Assembly: GCA_963576475.1 (NCBI GenBank)
Contig: OY754964.1
Span: 3,176,501 to 3,240,500 of the forward strand
Direction of reading: 5' to 3'
DNA length: 64,000 nt
From: Molanna angustata
Taxonomy: Eukaryota > Arthropoda > Insecta > Trichoptera > Molannidae
The notes under the pieces are model-generated. The model saw only the letters and a list, made by a program, of their open reading frames with translations, ran no database searches and was not told where the DNA came from. Every line of letters begins with the position of its first letter. Positions within the stretch are counted from its first letter, which is position 1. Below are positions 53,287 through 64,000 of this stretch, piece by piece. The translations under genes were made by a program, and so were the position numbers.

Positions 53287-54767
53287 TTTTATTCGTCACT
53301 ACTCCAAGAGGATATAGTGGGAGTTATGAATTCGAAATATTTAAGATGATTTTTTAATTGCTAATTATCAACTAGTATCATGCTGAGGTATTTTGAAGAA
53401 TGTCTTTGTTTGTGAACTATGTGCTTTATACTATATACGGTGTTTTTTTCTACTTTATCGATTTTAGACTAAAGTACACATTCGACTCTTTTCAGATTTT
53501 GTAAATTTGGATAATACTCGCTAGATTTCCTCCACTCCTCCACTCAATCAATACCTGGGGTGAAAGTAATCTTGTTTCATTTAACGTCTCAAAAACCCAA
53601 GCCTGTCTAATTTCTGCGAAGAGAAACCCCAATGAATTGCAAGTGTCTTTCAACGGAAGCACCCTACCTAACAGCAGCTCTATCTACCTGCTTGGAGTAT
53701 CTATAACGAACCAATTACACTACAAGGGCTCCATCGAAGCTAAGGTGAAACTCGCCTCCAAAAAATTGAGCGTACTATATAGAGCGCGCAGATATTTTAC
53801 TAAGACCCAGATCTGTATACTCTACAAAGCGCAAATACGCCCAATTATTGAATATGGCAGTCACCTCTGGAGTGGCGCCCCCCAATACCTACTGAATACC
53901 CTCGACGCTGTCCAAAGGCGTGCTATACGTCTGATTGATGATCCATCACTGACTGATGGATTGCAATCACTAGAACACAGACGCAGAGTCGGTATTTTAA
54001 GTTTATTCTATAGATACTACCACGGGAATTGCTCAGAAGAACTTGCATCTTTGGTCCCTCCTCCACCCACTCGCAACAGAGTCACTCGCTTCACTCAATC
54101 GCAGCATCCATTCACAGTGGACCTTCAACATATACGAACAATTCGCTTCTCGAACTCCTTTATTAACACAGCAGCCCGACTGTGGAACGATCTTCCGAAT
54201 TCTGTGTTTCCATCTTCGTACAACCCGGGTCTTTTTAAAATCCGAATTAATAAACTCTTTTCTAGATTGCAAACCCCTCCCAACGCTACGTAGTGCGCTT
54301 CTTCGGAAGAGTAAAATGGACCCAAATCCTAATAGCTGGCGTCCCCTACGTAGACATGTTAAAAAAAAAAAAAAAAGATTTAGAATGATGCTCGATCAGT
54401 GTTTCTTAACTTTTTTAACTGTCAAATATTTCAAAGTGATCCCAAGCTTAGGAAATTTTAAATTTGATATTTTTCATTTCAAATTGCTAAATACTTTACT
54501 TTCATAAATGGCATTGAAAACTTATGCTTTTTTCATAATAAAATATTCAAATCAAAAATAATTTAACAAACTCAATTCATGAATGAATAAATGTCGACTT
54601 TACATATTGCTATTAGTTATACACATTTATATTCTGTAACTGTTTGTATTCCTTAATGAATAAAATAAAATAAAATATGCTGAAAATTTACCACACAAAA
54701 TATTAATACTTTGACGAGTGACTTGGTAGTGAGGAGTATAGCGTTAGCCACAACCCTCTCGTTTATC
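53287..54767 (+). mobile_element. Family A2 element interrupted by a LINE
   Basis: Left part 53287-53528 (CACTACTCCAAGAGGATATA, GTGGGAGTTATGAATTCG) and right part 54376-54767 (CTGTCAAATATTTCAAAGTG, GAGTATAGCGTTAGCCACAA then CCCTCTC) join to match 3665-4258. AGATTT occurs on both sides of the insertion (53523-53528, 54376-54381). Confidence 0.75.
53529..54375 (+). pseudogene. LINE reverse transcriptase C-terminus, intact frame, A-tail
   Basis: Frame open from about 53548 (SINTWGESNLVSFNVSKTQA) to the stop at 54291-54293. Motifs: YLLGVSITNQLHYKGSIEAK, KLSVLYRARRYF, QICILYKAQIRPIIEYGSHL, LDAVQRRAIRLIDD, LEHRRRVGILSLFYRYYHG, IRFSNSFINTAARLWNDLPN. This is the post-catalytic region of CR1/Jockey-type LINE polymerases; the YADD core is missing through 5' truncation. 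A 16-base A run (54359-54376) ends the insertion. The clean frame suggests a recent copy. Confidence 0.88.
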
Positions 54768-54769
54768 AT

Positions 54770-55760
<991 letters not shown>

Positions 55761-55763
55761 TTG

Positions 55764-56064
55764 TTACATAATATGTAGCGCGATTCCTAATTGCGCTACT
55801 CGGTTATGCAACACGCGCAGACGCCATTTTGTCCTGCGCCGTACGCCGCCTCACCCTACCTATATAAGGAAGCCCACGGAGCTACGGAGCATTCGGTTCT
55901 TCATCCAGACCTCCGGCCTCGTCCTTACGCTGCCCGACCGGCTCGTCGTCGTTCAAAGTCCGCGAACTAAATTTATATTTGAATTAATTAAGTACTATTT
56001 ATATTCGATTAATAACTACCACTGTAACTAGAGTCAATAAACGAGTAAGTTAAAATTCCTGTTG
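55764..56064 (+). promoter_or_regulatory. Candidate solo LTR (promoter and polyadenylation signal)
   Basis: Starts TGTTACATAATATGTAGCGC, has a GC-rich first half (GCAACACGCGCAGACGCC), a TATA box in CCTACCTATATAAGGAAGCC (55854-55873), an initiator-like GCATTCGGTTCTTCATCC ~30 bp downstream, and AATAAACGAGT (56036-56046) before CCTGTTGCA. This order (TG...TATA...AATAAA...CA) is that of an LTR. No second LTR, primer site or target duplication was found, so a host promoter with first exon is an alternative. Confidence 0.45.
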
Positions 56065-57245
56065 CATCTTTTAATCTGTCATCTATTTCTACCTGAGTTG
56101 CATTTAATATTTAATAATCTATTGTATACGGTATCGCAGTTGCTTGGTCGATCAATCTGTAGCCCAGCTGTCGGGAGACTCCGAACAGACGGTATCCAGG
56201 TTCGAACCAGGCAGGTGAGATATCGTTTGGTTTTATGTAGCCAAAGGCGGACAGACAGGTTTATACCTACACGTCCAGCAGACCGACCTTACCACCTCTT
56301 ATCTGTTACGGCTCCGGCCGACAGGTTTGCACATCAGCTTCCAAAACTAGTGAGCCTACATATAAAGCCAAACATACATAATACATAAAAATCTCGACGA
56401 AAAAAATACAATTAATTTAAACAATAAAGATCTGAAAATGTTCAGAACAGAACGTAAAATCTTCGGGACTAAATGACCCTGTCATAATAATATCGTCATC
56501 GGGGTGGTAGAAAATTAAACTCGTTTAAATTGCCGGGAATTTTTCAGAGAAGAAAGAACAGTAAAAACACCCCTTTTAAATTTATACGGAAAAGCTTTCA
56601 CGCTTTTAAGTTTTTTTAGAATTTCATATTAATTCAAGTTATAGAAGCGAACAGTTTTAGAGAAAATTGTAAAAGAGGTGTGGTGGTTTTTTTTCGAGCG
56701 TGAAAGAATTTCTCCATTAAAAATTTTATCAATAACGGAAAATGTAGATAATATTACGGTCTGAGGATTTACAATGCAGATTTTGGCAATATTTTATACG
56801 CACATTAACGAAACTTTTTTGAAATGAATATTAGATTAGGGATTTACTGGTTTTTGGAAATATATTATAAAAGCGTTCATTTTGATTTCTGTACTTAGAA
56901 AAAAATACATTATTTACTGCTGTTTATAGATCATACAGCAAAGAGAATCTCACATTCTTTTCTAGCGTCTTCTTCTTCTTTCTAAGACTGTTGTGATTCT
57001 GCATCAATTTCATTTTTAAGACGTAGATCGTCAGCTGTTTTTACATCTATGATAAGGACATCCTGGAAGTCTGCTTTCCTTGTGTTTAATTAAATAAGAT
57101 ATTTTCAATGCCTTGGTAAATGTGTATTTTGGTATCGTTAATTATCCCAGTACATACACATTGAAGCATTTGAGATGTCGCTATACACAAGGTTGATGCG
57201 CATCTCATGGGTCGATAGTCTCCAATGAAAGACTAAATGTAATGA
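56065..57245. other. Gene-free stretch
   Basis: 56120-56350 is GC-richer, with a box B-like CCAGGTTCGAACCAGGCAGG, but no tRNA fold or second copy. The rest is AT-rich and unrecognised. Confidence 0.35.
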
Positions 57246-57249
57246 AGAA

Positions 57250-57925
57250 AGAAATAGAGATGCTGACCACTGTCAAGAAACGCAACGCCGCATATTTTGG
57301 TTTTGTAAAACAAAAACTATTACTATATCCAAACAACCTTCAAGGTGTAAGCTAACTGTTGATGATAAGCCCGTGGAACAAGTAATGAGTTTCAAATATT
57401 TAGGAGTATAGATCTGCAGCCATAACGACCTATACACTGAAGTCCGCGAACAAGTAAATAAAGCATTTGTCGTATCGAAAAATATGATCTGGAAAAATAA
57501 ACACATGCGTATTGACAGTAAGGTCAGAATATATAAGACATGTGTGCGACCGATCATGATGTATGCTGTGGAAACACGAGCAGATACCATTCAAACCATG
57601 AGGGGCTCCTAAGGACAACGGAGATGAATATCCTAAGGTCAATCACTGGTAAAACTCTTCGAGATCGTGTTCACAATGTTCAAATACGGTAAACATGTGG
57701 AATACAGGACATCGTTCGATGGAGTAGATCCAGAAGAAGGCATTGGAGGTACCACGTTGCCAGGAGGACAGTGATAGACTTGCATATATAGCAACGAACG
57801 AAATTCCTTCTGGCCGCCGCCTACCCGGTAGACCACCCAAGAGATGGAAGGATAGCTGGACTTCGTCATCCCAGGAGGCATAGTTTCTGAAGAACAGACC
57901 AACTAGGTCTACTAAACGAAGAAGA
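57250..57925 (+). pseudogene. RTE-like LINE C-terminal region, heavily decayed
   Basis: Frame pieces: CKLTVDDKPVEQVMSFKYLG, V-stop-ICSHNDLYTEVREQVNKAFV, SKNMIWKNKHMRIDSKVRIY, KTCVRPIMMYAVETRA, then after frameshifts EMNILRSITGKTLRDRVHN and a GRRLPGRPPKRWKD-like sequence near 57815-57855. The layout (YLG, IYK..VRPI..Y..E, EM..LR, GRPP.RW) is the RTE C-terminus. A GAAGAAGAAGAAA tail lies at 57918-57930. Confidence 0.75.
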
Positions 57926-57934
57926 AGAAAAAGA

Positions 57935-58225
57935 AATATTTTTAATTAAGTATTTTTTGATTTTTAAATGTAATCCTTTGGATAAACGTATGAAAAACAA
58001 TATCGTTGGTTTAATATTTTTGTTGATGATTTACAGCTAAATTTATTTGTGTTGGGAACTTACAGTTATTAATGTACAAAATTTGAAAACCTGTTTTCAA
58101 CAGACACATATCGTGTTCAAAATAGCAGTTCGTCCAAAAAAAAGTTCTTTAAATATTTCGTATAGTTAATCCTGGATTCATAGTAGACAACATTTTTTAT
58201 TTAATAACTAGTTGCATGTAACACA
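57935..58225. other. Gene-free stretch
   Basis: AT-rich; nothing recognised. Confidence 0.4.
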
Positions 58226-58230
58226 TGAGA

Positions 58231-59188
58231 TCCAACTGTCGATAGCGATAGTATGTATTGTTGAAGAATAAGTACCAAACTATAAACCCATAAACCCATA
58301 AATACAAATTATTTAATAGTTTAAGATATTTGGTTTTCTATACAACACATGTACCTAGGTATGTATGTTAATATAGGATAGTATGGAGGTCAGTCCTTTG
58401 ATCCTACCCAGAATATGAAAACAGCATGATGGTATGTATGTGTGTTTGGAGATTAGTATCAAACAATTAATTCCTCTTAGATATTGTGTGTAGGCGACTG
58501 CCATACAAATTGTATGAAGCAATGTCGTCACCATATTCAGTTTTATAAAACTTGTTAAAAAAAATTAAAATATTTTTTATAGAAAATTAAATTATCTAGT
58601 TGGGGTGATTCGGCTTCTTTTTGATATTTAAAAAAAAATGGAAAAATAGGCAGTTAAACAAATAAATGTATCATAAAAAAAAATATTTTTCTTAATAAAA
58701 AATGTTTGAAAAAAACCTGGATTTTTTTTAAATAACCAATTTGAGATTTTTTATTTGTCTATGTTTATGCCAATTTTCAGCGTTCTAGCTTTTATGGTTT
58801 CTGAGATATATGGAAAAATAAACCAAAATTTAAAAAGTTGATTACCCCTGTTTGAAACAATAATTCACAATTCTGAGTATAAAAGTTTTGTAGGCCTATA
58901 ATTGTTTATATATTCTGAAATATTGGGCTCTGTAAATTGAGGGGATCAAAAGTTATAAGGGGGGGGGGACTCACAGACACACACAAAACTCACATAAAAT
59001 GTTCTACTCCGAATTCTGAGTAAATCCATGTATGGGAACATATATGCTGCGTAGCTTTTAATTTGGTGTTTTTAGCATGCAAAAAGTTCTCTACGGCATA
59101 CAAAATGTTCCTTCGTACACGCATCTTGGATTTAAACTGCCTCTTCCTTCAATAGAATTTCATTCTCTTGAACGAATCGACAGTTGGA
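58231..59188. mobile_element. Candidate TIR element
   Basis: TCCAACTGTCGAT at 58231 is mirrored by ATCGACAGTTGGA at 59176-59188. A shorter relative at 61364-61590 has the same ends (TCTAACTGTCG / CGACAGTTGG) and shares flanking ACTAGTTGCATGTAACACAT and inner TCTACTCCGAATTCTGAGTA, i.e. a deletion derivative. No coding capacity recognised. A run of 12 G lies at 58958. Confidence 0.55.
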
Positions 59189-59371
59189 TTATGATTTTCT
59201 AGATTTTGGATAAGTTACCAGAATGTGGTAAGTAACCTTTATTTATATATGACGTGGTAGGTACCTGTTAGTTTTCCGAGAAGCAATTAAAATATATTTA
59301 TCATTACTTGAGCTCTTGTACCTATTTATTTTTTTATAAAAATGGTACATCGGCAGACATCCAGCTTTCGA

Positions 59372-59700
59372 TTTAATATTGTTAGACAGGGATGTGCTGT
59401 GCAATAAATACTGTAATCATGTTTGCTCTACCAATGTAAGCATTTCAGGGATGAATATGACATATTGTATTGCGTTACGGGACATCGCGATTTTATATTG
59501 TTAAACAGGGATGTGCAATAAGCAGTGTAATCATGTTTGCTCCACCGATGTAAACATTGCACGGATGAATGGGATAATTTTCGTTGCGTTACGGGACATT
59601 GCGATTTTATATTGTTAGACAGGGATGTTCAATGTTCAGTAAGACCTGCAATCTCGTTTCGTTTACTCCACCAGTCTCTAAGCATTTCACGGATAAATAA
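59372..59700. repeat. Three tandem copies of a ~115-bp unit
   Basis: TATTGTTAGACAGGGATGT recurs at 59377, 59496 and 59610 (spacing 119 and 114), each followed by GTAATCATGTTTGCTC-like and CATTTCACGGATGAAT-like segments and GCGTTACGGGACAT. Units diverge by 10-20% by eye; the third is incomplete. Confidence 0.85.
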
Positions 59701-60915
59701 TTCAAAAGGAAATCCCCGTGGACACACATTTATCTGGGGGTGTTTGTTGTTTGTTCGTGCAACTAAACAAACAGCAGCCGAACGGATGGAGAGAGGCTTC
59801 GGTCTTTTGTCACGACCACGAACAACATTCCACGGGGTCTGTCTCAAAGAAATTTCCACGGGAGAGCATTTTTATGACAAAACATTACTCGCAAAAAATA
59901 TACATCAGTTCGTAAACATCACTATTCTGTTTCCCGTGTTGTATAATTTCTACACAAAGCAGAATGAAAATCTTTTATTACATTTTGCTGTTCATTAGTG
60001 TGTAATTAGTAGATTATATGGTATGATTTTTGTAAAACTTAAAGGTATAGCTTGGTCTAGAAACGGGTATCAAAAACACTGAAATAATGAGCCCCTCTGA
60101 CACAGATAAAAAAATTGTAAATGGTTATATTGAAAATGTGAAGAAGGGCATAAAATACAACTGGGATAGGAAAACCAAACTGCAGAAATCCCAAGAAAAA
60201 TCGATTGTTAGGTTGGGCAGCTTTTGGATAGTTCGACCACGTTCTCAAATGTCGTAATATACCTATCCAAGTGTCTCAATTGTCGCTTTAATATTAAATC
60301 CAGACCAAATTAATATTGTTTATTATGTATATAATATATTATTTAAACAAAATATATTAAAATATAAATTTTTAGAACGCGAGAAAATTTGGTTGTTACT
60401 GATTAAGTGAAGTAATTACGTAGCTAGTTGTATGGAAAGCAATAGGTTTTCATTCACTTAACTCAAATGAATTTATAATTTAGGTGGACACGACAGACTA
60501 TGTCCTACCTGAATAAAGGTTAGCATGATATTTCATAAAAATCAATCCAACTATATAGGAGTTCAGTGACATACACACTTACAGATGAATTATACATTAT
60601 TATGTATATCTCAAAAGTTAAACTGTTTGCATAACATCAGGCGTACATTTTTTTACATGTTTTAATATCTATTATTTCCTCTGTTATAATTTTTGTGTAC
60701 CTAAACCATCCAGGCACCCACTCGAACACACACAAAAATTTTCATTTTAGAGGAGTTCAGTGACATACACAAGAACAACGCCCTTGGAATGATCCAGAAT
60801 CAATAAACGGCGCTATAAAAATTATTATTATTGGTCACTCACCGAACACATAAAACTATCACGATTTAACTTATTATATGAAACCCACTGAAGAACAATG
60901 TCAAAAATATGTTTG
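59700..60915. other. Gene-free stretch
   Basis: A 153-codon frame (59537-59998) partly overlies the tandem repeat and has no recognisable domain. GGAGTTCAGTGACATACACA occurs at 60560 and 60754. Nothing else recognised. Confidence 0.35.
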
Positions 60916-60929
60916 ATAATCGCAAAATT

Positions 60930-61325
60930 CCCAGTGGCGACACAGTTTTAAATTGTGTGTTGTATCTGGATCTGTGAGACAATTAATATCATCTCCAGAA
61001 TGTGACAGTTTGTTAGAAATAAGGAGAGAATGCTATATAAGCAAGAATAATATACCTACATGGGTGTAAGAGATGGAGTGAATAGAAGGGGCCGCCCAGA
61101 AAGGGATGACATGACCATGTGAAAAATATTTAGAAAGAAGGAAATATAAGAAGCTTGAAAAATCGACGAGCATGTATCAGACGATGCATGGAAGGTAGGA
61201 ATGTATGCGAAAATAGAAGAGTATGGCGCTCGGTTCTCTCTGCTTACCCCGTAAAGGATAAGGCGTGATGGTATGTATATGTTAAATTAATATTTGACAC
61301 GGTACCTGGTAGTTGTCAGAGAAGT
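60930..61325 (+). repeat. SINE-B interrupted by an RTE-1 fragment
   Basis: SINE-B body at 60930-61018 (GTATCTGGATCTGTGAGACA, TCTCCAGAATGTGACAGTTT) resumes at 61285 (TTAAATTAATATTTGACACG, GGTACCTGGTAGTTGTCAGA then GAAGTAATATAAAATAAAA). The insert 61019-61284 is an RTE-1 3' end. Confidence 0.75.
61019..61284 (+). pseudogene. RTE-1 LINE 3' end nested in SINE-B
   Basis: GGGTGTAAGAGATGGAGTGA then ATAGAAGGGGCCGCCCAGAA correspond to GVRDGVNSRGRP in the copy at 62670-63206; frameshifts follow. The 3' end is GGTTCTCTCTGCTTACCCCG, AAGGATAAGGCGTGATGGTA, TGTATATG. Confidence 0.75.
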
Positions 61326-61599
61326 AATATAAAATAAAACTAGTTGCATGTAACACATGAGATCTAACTGTCGTGGGAGACACACGGACACACTAAATGT
61401 TCTACTCCGAATTCTGAGTAAATCCTTTTAGTGAACATATATGCTGGGAAGCTGGGAAGTTGTTTTTTTTTACTTCAAAGTTGGAAAAGCCGTGAAAAAT
61501 TCACCGTGCATACAATAATCGCGTATCCTGGCTTGAAACTTTGTCGATATGTTAAGAGAACATTGTTCTCATGAACAAATCGACAGTTGGATGTATGAA

Positions 61600-62250
61600 A
61601 TTGAAAATACACTATAGAAAAGTAACAACTAATCTTCGAAAAAAAATTTGAAACGCGCTGTAAATTTCACTAACATAATTTCGCGATCTTGTAATTGACA
61701 CATGAAAGGTGATATTTATAACGGCAAAAGTATTCCTCGCACATGAATTTTATTAAGACTTTGTAGTGTGACAATACTCTCTTATAACGTGGGTATATAC
61801 ATAGTTGATTTATGTTTTGCGGCAGAATCCTCCATTTTCTTATTTATTCTACTTCCATGGACACACCTAGAGGAGGTAAATATTATTATTTATTACCTAC
61901 CCCGTCCTTTTATCGATTGCTAAAGTTTTGTCTGGAAAAATGCCGAAGTTGGTATTGAAAGAAACGGTACCAAGTCTTCCACGGAACAAAACACATCCCC
62001 GGAATGTCGGAGTAATTAACGAAGTTATTTATATTCATTATTGGAATCGTAATAAATGTATTTAAGATCAACATAATATATACAAATGTTCATATAGGTA
62101 CTATTTATATATATTATGTGCTCCACATTTTGAAATTATAATCGATAATAGGTACCAAAACAAATAGTAATATTTTATTTATCTTTCTGTACCATAGAAT
62201 AATAAAAATTCCTACTATAGAATACTCATTCCCATACAATACCTCGCTGA
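61600..62250. other. Gene-free stretch
   Basis: AT-rich; nothing recognised. Confidence 0.4.
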
Positions 62251-62254
62251 AAAA

Positions 62255-62561
62255 GTGAAGCCGTTTTATTGGCCGGCTCGTGTCAATTTATATAATTACT
62301 CTGCTGGTAGACATTGTTCGTATAGTACCTGTTCGGTATTGTTCGTTATTGCTATGATACGAACTGCCCTCCATACCTATACCTACCATTTACCTATCCT
62401 ATCCCACCTTCAAGGCCAACAGTCGCTCGATCGCCAGTCGCAAGCACAGTCGCTGTCGTTTGTGTCATACAAATTCGTTCGTCGCAAAACATCTCGTCGT
62501 GTCGTTATAACAAATTCTCAGTACAACATTTATCAGTGCAAGGAAGCGAATCGAATATTTG
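62255..62561 (+). promoter_or_regulatory. Candidate host promoter and non-coding first exon
   Basis: The sequence becomes more balanced in composition (CAACAGTCGCTCGATCGCCA, GTCGCAAGCACAGTCGCTGT, CGTCGCAAAACATCTCGTCG) and ends in AATATTTG|GTGAGTCC, a consensus splice donor at 62562. Insect initiator-like TCAGT occurs at 62518 and 62533 (CTCAGTACA, ATCAGTGCA). It is a single copy in the window and is followed by T-rich intron-like DNA. The frame starting at 62255 has no recognisable protein, so an untranslated first exon of a plus-strand gene to the right is my preferred reading. Confidence 0.4.
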
Positions 62562-62639
62562 GTGAGTCCTATCTCATAATCCTTTCGTTTTCATTTTTAT
62601 TGGCATTTCACACAAGCACGGATTGAAGATTCAATTTAA

Positions 62640-63215
62640 CGCATAGCATACATACATACATACATACCATCACGCCATATCCCTTACGGGGTAAGCAGAG
62701 AGAACCGAGCGCCATACTCCTCTATTTTTGCATACATTCCTAGCTTCCTTTACATCCATACATCGTCTCATACATGCTCGTCGATTATTCAAGCTTCTAA
62801 TATTTCCTTCATTCAAAATATCATTCACATGGTCATGCCATCCCTTTCTGGGGCGGCCCCTACTATTCACTCCATCTCTTACACCCATGTATATTTTTTT
62901 GGTCAGTCGTTCATCATTCATTCTTTCTATATGTCCAAACCTCCTCAAAGCATTCACTTTCATTTTACATATAATATCCTTCTTTATCTTGCATTCTCTC
63001 CTTATGTCCTCATTTTTTATTCTATCATATATCGTTCTATTACATACTCTTCTTAGTGATCTCATTTCCACAGCATTTATTCTACTTTCATGCGTCTTTT
63101 GCCACGTCCATGTTTCACTGGCATACATCAAAGTGGGCACTACAATTGCATTATGTACGGCAATTTTGGCTTCCTTTGAGATGCTTGGATCGGACATTAC
63201 GGACATTAACGCATA
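62640..63215 (-). pseudogene. RTE-1 LINE reverse transcriptase C-terminus, intact frame, (CATA)n tail
   Basis: An open frame of 178 codons on the minus strand (63206 to 62670): ISKEAKIAVHNAIVVPTLMY, ASETWTWQKTHESRINAVEM, RSLRRVCNRTIYDRIKNEDI, MKVNALRRFGHIERMNDERL, TKKIYMGVRDGVNSRGRPRK, GWHDHVNDILNEGNIRSLNN. This is the C-terminal part of an RTE-type LINE polymerase; the catalytic core is lost by 5' truncation. The 3' end GGGATATGGCGTGATGGTAT is followed by a TATG tail (62648-62667). It is the reference for fragments at 8878, 12628, 27205, 31430, 36650 and 61019, and shares its 3' end with SINE-A. Confidence 0.88.
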
Positions 63216-64000
63216 GCCTGTGAAACCAAAATATCTTCCATCAAATCTTCGATAATTGTACAGTCCACTTTTTTGTCGTTTTATAGCCCGAATTGCAATT
63301 CGGCAATTCGGCGCTAACAGTACCTTCTACTCGTTATGACTGCGTAAATACTCGTAATTTTGCAAGCAGTTAAAAAATTCTCTATTCGGAGAACGTATCA
63401 CGCAGACGGCCAAATAATTACTGAATGCACGTAGCAAAATGTTGACCAAATTAGTCAACATAAAGCAGTCGCGTTTACTGCAGGCTAAAGAGTATTCTAT
63501 ACTATTATTATTCTATGTGCTCTGCATAAATAATATAAAAGAAATATATTTTACACTGAAGGACTTATTGAAATTATGTAATTACTTCCAACCAACCATA
63601 TTACAAAGTATGACAAAATTGTGTATTAAATCATCCATCATAAATCAGAAATCAAAGAAATTATATTTACGCTCAGATAACAATTAAAAAAAAATTGAAA
63701 ATAGTAAATAGCAAAAATAAGAATGCCTTCAAAGAGACAAAACAATTTATTAAAATTAAAAGGTGTCTTCCGGGGGATCTGTAAATGGGAGGCGTGATTT
63801 CTAATAGTCTTATGACATATTTGCTACATTGTAGCAAATATAAAAAAAAATCACTCTTCACACTACAACGCTTAATGTTGTCACTAATGTGTTAAAATTA
63901 GTTATTTTCAATACTTTGAATGCTGATATCTCCGATACTCGTTGCCACCAGTACTCAGCGTCCATATTATCCAATCGTTGTTACCTGCTGTGTTATCCTT
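63216..64000. other. Gene-free stretch to the window edge
   Basis: Short GC-richer segment at 63285-63420; small frames at 63439-63687 show nothing recognisable. Confidence 0.4.

Noticed and set aside
56062..56388. 108-codon plus-strand frame in a GC-richer segment
   Set aside because: No recognisable motif, no splice or promoter context of its own; not supported as a gene.
59537..59998. 153-codon plus-strand frame
   Set aside because: Overlaps a tandem repeat, has no recognisable domain, poor composition for a coding gene; left as chance.

Overview
AT-rich, repeat-dominated eukaryotic DNA, most likely an intergenic or intronic stretch of an insect genome. The evidence is the mix of non-LTR retrotransposon fragments (I/Jockey-like, CR1/Kiri-like, RTE-like), tRNA-derived SINEs, Penelope-type hammerhead motifs, a piggyBac derivative and the common 'taggtaggtacc' simple motifs. 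I cannot fix the order (Hemiptera or Lepidoptera are both plausible). I see no bacterial operons, rRNA, functional tRNA gene or CRISPR array, and no host protein that I can name.

Layout. 1-2341: nearly intact LINE endonuclease/reverse transcriptase on the minus strand, cut by the window edge. 2.3-9.2 kb: SINEs, an LTR-plus-primer-binding-site remnant, a foldback-type repeat (family A2), a mosaic of nested insertions at 6-7 kb, and a perfect 250-bp palindrome at 8.2 kb. 9-20.6 kb: decayed repeats, a 276-bp inverted repeat with two hammerhead cores at 14.8-15.1 kb, and four LINE 3' ends. 21-24 kb: family-B repeats and a LINE RNase H fragment. 24.0-28.0 kb: transposable elements of family A1, one of which holds a tandem array of ~313-bp monomers. 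28-34 kb: LINE fragments, a small MITE, and a ~35-bp minisatellite. 34.5-45 kb: SINEs, families A1, A2 and B, and a LINE nested in a SINE. 48.6-52.9 kb: a Penelope-like hammerhead, a piggyBac derivative nested in a SINE, and a ~680-bp long-TIR element. 53.3-56.1 kb: a LINE nested in an A2 element, 250 bp of (TA)n, and a candidate solo LTR. 57-64 kb: RTE-like fragments, a TIR element pair, and a candidate promoter plus non-coding first exon with a consensus splice donor (62.26-62.56 kb).

How parts relate. Nested insertions order the activity: SINE-C was present before the piggyBac derivative and one RTE copy; SINE-B before another RTE copy; A2 before a CR1/Jockey-like LINE. SINE-A ends in the same 3' sequence as the RTE-1 LINE, so RTE-1 probably supplied its retroposition machinery. 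The most unusual features are (1) palindromic Penelope-type termini with hammerhead ribozyme cores on both strands and (2) a transposon whose internal segment has expanded into a satellite-like array with higher-order structure. Apart from the LINE at 1-2341 and a few ORF fragments, nothing looks translatable.
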